From CAYLNH01 sp964384625 (GTDB taxonomy: Bacteria > Verrucomicrobiota > Lentisphaeria > JABSQK01): 22,622 nt of DNA. The stretch is taken from positions 1 to 22,622 of the forward strand of contig CAYLNH010000103.1 in NCBI GenBank assembly GCA_964384625.1, in the 5' to 3' direction. Below are positions 17,042 to 22,622 of the stretch, piece by piece (the first letter of the stretch is position 1; each line of letters starts with the position of its first letter). A model generated the notes under the pieces. That model did not search any database, was not told the DNA's origin, and saw only the letters and a program-made list of their open reading frames with translations. Both the position numbers and the translations under genes were made by a program.

Positions 17042-17334
17042 GCAGCCCTGCCGCGACGGCGGCTCCGGCCGCCCCCACCCCCCACCTGCCTTGCACGCCA
17101 GCCCACACTGCGGCGAACCCGCGACGACAGGCCCTGGCGTCCATTCGCCGGAAGCCCTTTCAGGGTAGTTCACCGCACTGAGGTGATGACTTCGCTCCCG
17201 CGAAGTCCATCATCGCGACGCGTCGCGACGCCTGCCAGGCATGCCCTTGGGTCGAGCTATGCACTGTTTCTCCGAAATGCTATAGACGCCGGCGGCAACC
17301 GGCTTAGTGTTCCGGCTATAACACCGGAGGCAGC
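17042..17334. other. Intergenic region with stacked palindromes upstream of GH10-like gene
   Basis: Contains GGCGGC-TCCG-GCCGCC at 17058-17073, a hairpin at 17185-17214 (GATGACTTCGC pairing with GCGAAG and TCATC with a small bulge), a perfect 16-bp palindrome TCGCGACGCGTCGCGA at 17213-17228, then GCCTG-C-CAGGC and GGCATGCC. Near the next gene GCTATAGACGCCGG and GCTATAACACCGG form an imperfect direct repeat flanking GCCGG/CCGGC. No clear promoter boxes or T tract were found. Confidence 0.5.
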
Positions 17335-18549
17335 ATGGACACGCGAGACACACTGAACCAGGGAATCGAACGGCGGCGCCGGGGAACGTTGCGTATCCAA
17401 ACCGCACCGAACGTAACCGTCAAGGTTGAACAACTCACCCACGCATTTGAATTCGGCACCCCCTTGTCCGGCACGCTCTGCCGGCAGGAGCCGGAACTCG
17501 GCGCCTTCACGGCGAGATGGTTCAACGCCGGCGTCGTACCGATCAAGTGGGCCGGGATCGAACGCCGGCGCGGCCAACGCAACTACACCGGCTGCGATGG
17601 CACCCTCGACTGGTGTGAAGAGAACGGGTTCAACGTGCGCGGCCACTGCGTGTTCTACGCCCATCGCATCCACGTTCAACAATGGGTGCGGGAGATTGCC
17701 GACGACAGGGAGGTCCTGGCCTGCATGGAACAGCAGGCCCGCGAAACCGTGTCGCGGTACCGCGGGCGCATCCCGGAATACGATCTCAACAATGAACTCC
17801 TCGACGGCTCCTGGTACCGCGATCGCTTCGGCAAGGATATCCTGCGGCGCATGGCCGACTGGGTCCTCGAAGAAGACCCGAACGTCACGATCTACGTCAA
17901 CGAACACGACATTATCACCGGCGGCGACATCGATCGCTACGTCGCGTTGATCGAGGACCTCCTGGACATCGGCGTCCCGATCGGCGGCATCGGCTGTCAG
18001 GGCCACCTGGATCCGCCGTTCGATTTGTCGCACGTCAAGGAGGTCCTTGACCGCCTGGCGCAATTCAACGTCCCGATCAAGATCACCGAGTCCGACTGCG
18101 GCATCAAACTCAAGGAAGAGCGCTACCGCGGCGTCAAGTGGATCGAGGGTAGTGAGAAGTACAAGGACCTGGAGAAGTTTCGGCAGATCGTCGACAGCTA
18201 TACCGCTGATTTCGAGGAACAGAAGGCGGCGGCACTGGACCGGTTCTATCGGATTGTGTTCGCCCATCCCGCCGTCGACGGGCTGTACATGTGGGGCTTC
18301 CAGGAAGGACGGCACTGGCGCACAAAGGGTGAAGCCTTCCGCGCCGATCTGTCGCCGCTGCCCGCGGGTGAAGCCTACTGCAACCTGGTCGGCAAGGAAT
18401 GGCTCACCGACGAAACCGTACGGGCCGGGGACGACGGCTTTGCCGCGCTACGCGCCTTCTACGGCAAGCACCGCCTGACCGTCAACGGCAAGTCGGTGGA
18501 GGTGGAGCTGTCACCAGCGACAGAGAAACTGCCGGTGGTTTTGGACTAA
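17335..18549 (+). CDS. GH10-like glycoside hydrolase (endo-xylanase family), cytoplasmic
   Basis: 404 residues with a glycoside hydrolase family 10 barrel. The likely acid/base is E154 in YDLNNELLDG (canonical DVVNE) and the nucleophile E252 in IKITESDCGI (canonical TELDI). Other marks are VRGHCVFYAHRIHVQQW (101-117), the strand-6 IGGIGCQGHLDPPF (216-229) and MWGFQEGRHW (319-328). A C-terminal segment (about 355-404) resembles the small beta domain often found after such barrels. There is no signal peptide, so it probably acts in the cytoplasm on imported oligosaccharides rather than on polymer. GGAGG sits 4 nt before the ATG. It follows the URO-D gene by 293 nt of structured DNA, so co-transcription is uncertain. 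The true substrate is not shown. Confidence 0.9.
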   Translation: MDTRDTLNQGIERRRRGTLRIQTAPNVTVKVEQLTHAFEFGTPLSGTLCRQEPELGAFTARWFNAGVVPIKWAGIERRRGQRNYTGCDGTLDWCEENGFNVRGHCVFYAHRIHVQQWVREIADDREVLACMEQQARETVSRYRGRIPEYDLNNELLDGSWYRDRFGKDILRRMADWVLEEDPNVTIYVNEHDIITGGDIDRYVALIEDLLDIGVPIGGIGCQGHLDPPFDLSHVKEVLDRLAQFNVPIKITESDCGIKLKEERYRGVKWIEGSEKYKDLEKFRQIVDSYTADFEEQKAAALDRFYRIVFAHPAVDGLYMWGFQEGRHWRTKGEAFRADLSPLPAGEAYCNLVGKEWLTDETVRAGDDGFAALRAFYGKHRLTVNGKSVEVELSPATEKLPVVLD

Positions 18550-18554
18550 GTAAT

Positions 18555-18603
18555 CCAAGCCGCCGGAACGCCGGCATCCTGCCGGCCCCGGATCCGGGCT
18601 TGG
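18555..18603. repeat. Nested inverted repeats in convergent intergenic region
   Basis: CCAAGCC (18555-18561) pairs with GGCTTGG (18597-18603). Inside lie the hairpin GCCGGCA-TCC-TGCCGGC (18570-18586) and the palindrome CCCGGATCCGGG (18587-18598). The region up to 18738 has further dyads (GCCGT-ATC-ACGGC; AAACCTG/CAGGTTT; CTTGCCG/CGGCAAG). It lies between the ends of the GH10-like gene and a facing AraC gene, so a bidirectional terminator without T tracts or a dispersed repeat is possible. Confidence 0.5.
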
Positions 18604-18738
18604 GCCCTGTCGGAACTGCCGTATCACGGCGGTGCTCCGGCCGGAACAGGAAACGCCTGCGGCAGCCAAACCTGCCTCACCGCCTTCAGCCGGCTTGCCG
18701 CATATTTCCGGGACAGGTTTCGCTGTCGGCAAGACTCG

Positions 18739-19539
18739 TCATCCACGCATAGCGGTTGGCGGCTGGCCGTAATACTTCGAGAATTCGCGGGAGAACTCAT
18801 GCATGCGCGGATAGCCGAGACGAGCGGCGACCTCGCTGACATTCAGGTCGGAATAGAGCAGCAGCCCGCGGGCCTCGTCGAGACGCAAAGCCGCGACGCG
18901 CCGCAGCGGCGACTGGCCGGTGGCGTGACGGCAGCTGCGGGCGATGGTGGATTCACTGCAGCCGCTGAGCGCCACCAGTTCCGCCATTTGCGGCCGCAGC
19001 ATCTTGTCTCGCCGCAAATGAGACTCGATGTCCCACCAGACGGCAGCGGCGGGATCAATGCTCCCCGGGCTGCCTTGATCCCAGGGCAGATGCCCCAGGA
19101 TGTCGAGCACCGCAGCATACAACCGGAAGTTGCGTCTGCGGCCGTGCGGCCTGACGGCCGCCGCGATCGCCGCCCGGAATGCCCGACGGACCTCGCGCGT
19201 GGACGGAAAACAACGTTGACCGACTGGCGGCGCCGGCAGCGACGGCGCGAAAAAGCCGACCGCCAGAAAGACCACCGCCGGGGACGGCTGCCAGATCACG
19301 TCTTCGCCATCGTGGTAGTAGATCACATCGCCGGCCTTCAGATCATAATGCCGGCCATTGGTAATCAGATGGTATTCGCCCTTTTCCATCAGGTGCAGCA
19401 GATGCCCCGGGCGCGACTTGCACTGCGACCCCTTGTTGGCCGGATGATACCGCCGCGCCGCCACCGTGATGGACTCAACCGGCAGGCGCCCGGCCACCTC
19501 CCCGCCGCCGGACCAACGTTTGGAATGGGGTCTTGGCAT
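18739..19539 (-). CDS. AraC-family transcriptional regulator
   Basis: Regulator of 266 residues. The N-terminal part has a cupin-like sensor (about 45-100: GEYHLITNGRHYDLKAGDVI, then YYHDGEDVIW). The C-terminal AraC domain has a first HTH near 186-205 (ELVALSGCSESTIARSCRHA) and a second near 234-258 (VSEVAARLGYPRMHEFSREF, followed by SKYYGQPP). The ATG at 19539 has no good ribosome binding site and an in-frame stop lies just upstream, so the true start may be internal. It is divergent from the second URO-D gene with a 132-nt gap, repeating the layout at 15101-17041. The sequence is only distantly similar to the other AraC protein here, so the two are not a recent duplicate. Confidence 0.9.
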   Translation of the reverse strand: MPRPHSKRWSGGGEVAGRLPVESITVAARRYHPANKGSQCKSRPGHLLHLMEKGEYHLITNGRHYDLKAGDVIYYHDGEDVIWQPSPAVVFLAVGFFAPSLPAPPVGQRCFPSTREVRRAFRAAIAAAVRPHGRRRNFRLYAAVLDILGHLPWDQGSPGSIDPAAAVWWDIESHLRRDKMLRPQMAELVALSGCSESTIARSCRHATGQSPLRRVAALRLDEARGLLLYSDLNVSEVAARLGYPRMHEFSREFSKYYGQPPTAMRG

Positions 19540-19671
19540 AGAATTACATGACGGGATTTGCGAAATAACAAATAGTCTTTGCTAAAGCAATGTACAGGCA
19601 GTTGCCACACATTTTCAAGCAGTATTTACTTTTATCAGACGGATTCAGCGAAACAGCTATGGAGTGTCACC
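19540..19671. promoter_or_regulatory. AT-rich divergent promoter region with a 12-bp dyad
   Basis: This is the AT-richest stretch of the right half. TTGCTAAAGCAA (19579-19590) is an inverted repeat with arms TTGCT/AGCAA and is a candidate operator. For the rightward gene, TTGCCA (19602-19607) with a 17-nt spacer to TTTACT (19625-19630) is a possible promoter. GGAG at 19661-19664 is the ribosome binding site for the ATG at 19672. Confidence 0.4.
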
Positions 19672-20808
19672 ATGAATTCTCGCGAACGAATGAGAGCAGC
19701 CATTCTGGGGGAACCGGTAGACCGCGCGCCGATCTGGCTGCGCGAGGGGTTCCCGATTGTCACCGGCCCGGCGGCCGCCGATGATTTCAGTCGCGGCTGG
19801 CAGGCCGACCCGATCTATCGTGAGTTGTTCGAGTATGTCCGCCCCCATGTGGACGAATTTGCCGGCTGGAGCGTGTTCGGCCAGAACCGCTTCCTCATGA
19901 TCCCGCCGACGGCGATCTCCGGTGAACTGGTGGTGGACGAGCCGGATCGGAAGCAGACCAAAGTGACGTTGAAAACACCCCGGAGGGAGCTGGTCGGATA
20001 CCGGGAAAGCCGTCGGGGCGAAGCCACAAGCTGGTGGGCGAAACATCCGGTCGAGACCGAAGATGATCTGCGCCTGCTGGCGGAGGTCCCGTTCGAAGTC
20101 AGCGACGAGTCCATCCGCAAGTCGAAGGAAAGCTACCGCAAAGCGCTGGCCGGCTACGGCCGGGACTACCTGCTGCAGAGCGGCGTATCCTCCCCGATTG
20201 TCTGCATCAGCGGCGTGATGAAGTTTGAGTTGTTTCTCGAATTATCGCTGACGCAGTCGGCGCTTTTCCACGAGCTCTGTCAGGAGATCACGCGCCGCAT
20301 TCTGGCGATTCTGGAGCGGGTGTTCGATGAACCCATGGATACGGTAATGAACTTCGGCGGCTCGGAGCAATGCACCCCGCCGATGATGGCGCCGCAGGCG
20401 TATCAGGAGTACGTCGTGCCCTACGACGGCCAGATCGTGGAGTTCTTCAAGCAACACGGCGTGCTGGTCAAGTTCCATTGCCACGGCAAAGTGCGGCAGG
20501 CGCTGCAGGACATGGTGGCCATGGGCGTTGACACCACCGACCCGGTGGAGCCGCCGCCGGCCGGCGACGTGACCTACGCCGAAGCCCGTGAGATCGCCGG
20601 CGACCGGTTGACGCTGATGGGCAACCTCGAATGGGACCGGCTCGAGGCCGCTGAACCGGAGGAAATCCGCGCTCACGTCAAGGAGATCCTGGGCCACGGC
20701 AACCGCCGCCTGATTCTCGGCGCCAGCGCCGGTCCGATCAGTTGGATCTCCCGGCGTCTCGCCGACAACTACCGCACCTGGGTCGATACCGCCCTGGAAT
20801 GCGCTTAG
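19672..20808 (+). CDS. Uroporphyrinogen-decarboxylase (URO-D) family protein, second paralogue
   Basis: 378 residues from the ATG at 19672; GGAG lies 7 nt upstream, and the open frame before it is AT-rich promoter sequence. It starts with the family pattern NSRERMRAAILGEPVDRAPIW. A conserved central region reads MNFGGSEQCTPPMMAPQAYQ (226-245) and the strand with the potential ligand motif reads VKFHCHGKVRQ (266-276). The C-terminal half has DPVEPPPAGDVTYAEAR (290-306), GDRLTLMGNLEWDRLE and LILGASAGPI (347-356). The HCH motif (269-271) resembles the HxC metal site of MtaA-type methyltransferases more than the HSD of the other URO-D protein, so the two have probably different roles. The two URO-D proteins are distant paralogues. 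The reaction is unknown. Confidence 0.9.
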   Translation: MNSRERMRAAILGEPVDRAPIWLREGFPIVTGPAAADDFSRGWQADPIYRELFEYVRPHVDEFAGWSVFGQNRFLMIPPTAISGELVVDEPDRKQTKVTLKTPRRELVGYRESRRGEATSWWAKHPVETEDDLRLLAEVPFEVSDESIRKSKESYRKALAGYGRDYLLQSGVSSPIVCISGVMKFELFLELSLTQSALFHELCQEITRRILAILERVFDEPMDTVMNFGGSEQCTPPMMAPQAYQEYVVPYDGQIVEFFKQHGVLVKFHCHGKVRQALQDMVAMGVDTTDPVEPPPAGDVTYAEAREIAGDRLTLMGNLEWDRLEAAEPEEIRAHVKEILGHGNRRLILGASAGPISWISRRLADNYRTWVDTALECA

Positions 20809-21171
20809 CTCGGAATGGCGCTTGCGCAAGCAGAATTGGGATGATGCACATTCTCATGTCCGGCAACCACGGAGATAAGGTCCCAGCCTGGAATGGCGGG
20901 CAATGACCGCTCGCAGAAGAAGACTTCTGAGTTATTCAAGCTGGATGTTCCCGACAGAAGTCGGGGATGCGCGGTCGGGACGACCGCGGCCACGCACGGA
21001 AGCGGACCGTCTGAGACGGTCCGCAGGACTTCTGTCGGAAACATCAAGCTGGACCAAACAGCTCGGAAGACTCGCCGGGAGCGACACGTCCCTGCTCCCC
21101 GGGATTGCCAGGGCAGCCTCGGATGAAGTCCGCGCCGCAGACCGCGTTGTGCCGACCGGATTCGGGTATGG
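20809..21171. other. Convergent intergenic region outside the palindromic element
   Basis: This 363-nt gap lies between the second URO-D gene and the esterase gene. Apart from the element at 20938-21051 it holds a perfect 12-bp palindrome GCTTGCGCAAGC (20820-20831), 11 nt after the URO-D stop codon, and CAGAAG-AAGA-CTTCTG (20914-20929), which shares GACTTCTG with the right terminal repeat. I see nothing recognisable from 21052 to 21171. Confidence 0.5.
20938..21051. mobile_element. MITE-like palindromic element with 19-bp terminal inverted repeats
   Basis: Terminal inverted repeats: GATGTTCCCGACAGAAGTC (20944-20962) and GACTTCTGTCGGAAACATC (21027-21045), 18 of 19 paired. AAGCTG occurs directly outside both ends (20938-20943, 21046-21051) as a possible target-site duplication. 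Inside are the hairpins CGCGGTCG-GGA-CGACCGCG (20970-20988) and GCGGACCGTC-TGA-GACGGTCCGC (21002-21024). The left arm can also fold locally as CCCGAC-AGAA-GTCGGG (20950-20965). There is no coding capacity. The element sits in the gap between convergent genes. Confidence 0.6.
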
Positions 21172-21867
21172 CTACGGCATGCGCCGGGCGAGTTCGCGGA
21201 AGCTCTTGGCATAGCGATGACCGAACTCACGCAATGCCGCCGCGCTGAAATGCAGTTCGTCGCCTTTGTGCTCCAGCCCTTCCGAGGAGACGCAACGGCA
21301 ATGCGGCAGTTGCTGCGGCAGGGCGTTGAGCGCGGCATTGACTTCCTTGACGTATCGTGATTTGCTCTCTCGCATCTCCAGGAACCGGCCGAGTTCGCCG
21401 ACAACAACCGGCACGTCGGGCGCCGGGATGTCCTGACGCAACTGCACCATCATGGCGGCCAGGCGTTCGCCGTACGTGGTCGCCAACGCTTCATCGTCGG
21501 CATCACCCTCCCCCTGGTGCCAGAGGATTCCGGTCAGAGTCTGATGGTCCAAGGCTGCCTGCGCCGTAGTCACCGCGCGCTGGTACAGATCGGCTCCCGG
21601 CAGCCAGCGCGACAGCGGCGTGCCGCCGACGGCACACGGGATCAACCCGATGTCCTCCTCCGGAAACAGACCCAGCATATCAAGGGCAAAGCTCATCCCC
21701 AGGCCAACGCCGGCAATGTCCGGCTTGTCGTCGTGCAGCGGTTCTTCGGCCGACAGCCACTGGTCACCGCGGAACATGCGAATGCGCGCGTTACGGATTG
21801 GCTGGACATCGGCAAGCAAACCGCGCCCGGCCATATTGGATTGCCCAACAAGCAGGAAGATCTTCAT
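21172..21867 (-). CDS. SASA/SGNH-type carbohydrate esterase (sialate O-acetylesterase-like)
   Basis: 231 residues from the ATG at 21867, chosen because GAAGGA lies about 6 nt upstream and the protein then starts MKIFLLVGQSNMAGRG, the classic beginning of this family. The nucleophile is S10 in GQSNMAG. WHQGEGDA (116-123) is the oxyanion/Q-G-E block, and D203 with H206 in DELHFSAAA would complete the triad. There is no signal peptide, so it should act in the cytoplasm, probably removing acetyl groups from sugars or oligosaccharides. It lies downstream of the FAD-oxidoreductase gene on the same strand (90-nt gap with a hairpin and a candidate promoter). The exact substrate is unknown; 'sialate' is only the family name. 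Confidence 0.88.
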   Translation of the reverse strand: MKIFLLVGQSNMAGRGLLADVQPIRNARIRMFRGDQWLSAEEPLHDDKPDIAGVGLGMSFALDMLGLFPEEDIGLIPCAVGGTPLSRWLPGADLYQRAVTTAQAALDHQTLTGILWHQGEGDADDEALATTYGERLAAMMVQLRQDIPAPDVPVVVGELGRFLEMRESKSRYVKEVNAALNALPQQLPHCRCVSSEGLEHKGDELHFSAAALREFGHRYAKSFRELARRMP

Positions 21868-21957
21868 AACATTCCTTCGGTTGCACGATCCAGTATAACC
21901 GCCCCGCAACGCCCCGCAATCCCGCCGGCGGCGATTGCGGGGCGTCACGGCTCCCCA
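21868..21957 (-). promoter_or_regulatory. Hairpin and candidate promoter ahead of the esterase gene
   Basis: ACGCCCCGCAATC (21909-21921) pairs perfectly over 13 bp with GATTGCGGGGCGT (21933-21945), 12 nt after the upstream stop codon, with the palindrome CCGCCGGCGG in the loop. No T tract follows. Downstream on the minus strand, TATACT (21892-21897) is a good -10 box, though the -35 (TTGCGG, 16-nt spacer) is poor. Confidence 0.45.
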
Positions 21958-22622
21958 TCAGCCGGCGGCGACAAGGTCCTCCTTGATGCCGGGAATCGGC
22001 CGCAGCTTCTGCCCGAGATTGACGCCGTGGCGCAGCAGTGTGGTCTGCAATTCGACCCGATCGACCTCACGCGGGGTGATCCGGTGCTGCAACGAGATGG
22101 CCGCCGCCGTACCGGCAGCTTCGCCCATGGTCAGACACGCCATGATCAAGCGGCACCCCGATTGCGCCGCGAAATCGGCGGAGAGACACCGGCCGGCCAC
22201 CAGGAGATTGTCGATCTTCAGCGGCACCAGACAGCGGTACGGGATGTCGTAGGCGGCCGGACTCGGGAAGTCCATCGCCGGGCCACTGCGACCTTTGCCG
22301 TCACACAGCACCTCCTTGCCGCCCGGCGGATCCAGACTGGTGCCGTGACCGCTGCGGTTGCAGATCACGTACCGGCTTTCGCCGTCGATCTCAGCATTGA
22401 TCCATTTGATGTTGCCGACGCCGGCCGGATTGTGGATGTCGTAGCCGTGGCCACTCATGCAGATGACATCGTCAAACTTGCGCCAGCTGGCGATATCCAT
22501 GCCGGTGATGACGTATTCCCCAATGATCCGGCGCGTCTCCCGCACCCCGAGCAGCGGCGCCGTGTCAATCGGATCTTCCATCGTTTTTGCCCTGAATTCC
22601 GCTGATTTGAGCTTAATGGGGT
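21958..22622 (-). CDS. FAD-dependent oxidoreductase, C-terminal part (cut by window edge)
   Basis: The minus-strand frame is open from the window edge to the stop codon at 21958, giving 220 visible residues. An internal ATG at 22581 would give 207 residues, but the frame continues upstream (reading KLKSAEFRAKTMEDP), so that is probably not the start. The sequence matches the C-terminal part of the FAD_oxidored family: LLGVRETRRIIGEYVIT near the front, then LVPLKIDNLLVAGRCLSADF and LIMACLTMGEAAGTAAAISL, the C-terminal FAD-contacting segment. The N-terminal Rossmann GxGxxG part must lie outside the window. Such proteins are common in PVC polysaccharide and sugar loci; the substrate is unknown. 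It probably shares a strand unit with the esterase gene. Confidence 0.88.
   Translation of the reverse strand, partial: PIKLKSAEFRAKTMEDPIDTAPLLGVRETRRIIGEYVITGMDIASWRKFDDVICMSGHGYDIHNPAGVGNIKWINAEIDGESRYVICNRSGHGTSLDPPGGKEVLCDGKGRSGPAMDFPSPAAYDIPYRCLVPLKIDNLLVAGRCLSADFAAQSGCRLIMACLTMGEAAGTAAAISLQHRITPREVDRVELQTTLLRHGVNLGQKLRPIPGIKEDLVAAG

Noticed and set aside
19579..19671. Upstream extension of the second URO-D gene by 31 codons
   Set aside because: The extension is AT-rich promoter-like sequence with a dyad. The ATG at 19672 has GGAG upstream and begins the family's usual N-terminus.
20805..21407. 200-residue minus-strand frame and short plus-strand frames over the palindromic element
   Set aside because: They cross the inverted repeats and overlap the esterase gene in another frame, with no start signal.

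Overview
The window (22,622 bases, GC-rich) looks like a chromosomal segment of a free-living Gram-negative bacterium, most likely from the PVC superphylum (Lentisphaerota, Kiritimatiellota or Planctomycetota type). This is inferred from the gene mix: paralogous uroporphyrinogen-decarboxylase-like proteins each paired with an AraC regulator, a TIGR03790-type protein, a C-terminal FAD_oxidored fragment, a GQSNMAG-type esterase, a GH10-like hydrolase and an oversized CusA-type pump. No 16S rRNA, tRNA, transposase, integrase or CRISPR array is visible.

Left part (164-9821, all minus strand) is a tight heavy-metal efflux operon. In transcription order it encodes a periplasmic tandem YHS-like protein, two paralogous TolC-family outer-membrane proteins, a CusB-like adaptor and a very large CusA-like RND pump. 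The gene junctions are short or overlapping. The genes probably build a tripartite copper/silver efflux system with extra periplasmic metal-binding modules. The YHS protein and the adaptor share an unusual EGSH-type tail.

Middle part (9822-14652) has a divergent, structured intergenic region, a membrane-bound PAS histidine kinase without a neighbouring response regulator, and an exported TIGR03790 protein carrying a TPR-like insertion. No function can be named for the latter.

Right part (15101-22622) looks like a carbohydrate-related accessory region. It has two modules in which an AraC regulator (minus) is divergent from a URO-D-family gene (plus), with a cytoplasmic GH10-like hydrolase between them. 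It ends with an SGNH/SASA-type esterase and the C-terminal part of an FAD-dependent oxidoreductase cut by the window edge. A link to processing acetylated and methylated plant or algal sugars is possible but inferred.

The intergenic regions are rich in structure. The two clearest signals are a MITE-like element at 20938-21051 (19-bp terminal inverted repeats, 6-bp flanking direct repeats, strong internal hairpins) and two different heptad repeat arrays that begin exactly at the stop codons of the convergent genes ending at 14652 and 15101. A duplicated hairpin array lies between those two genes, and a 21-bp hairpin lies upstream of the histidine kinase.
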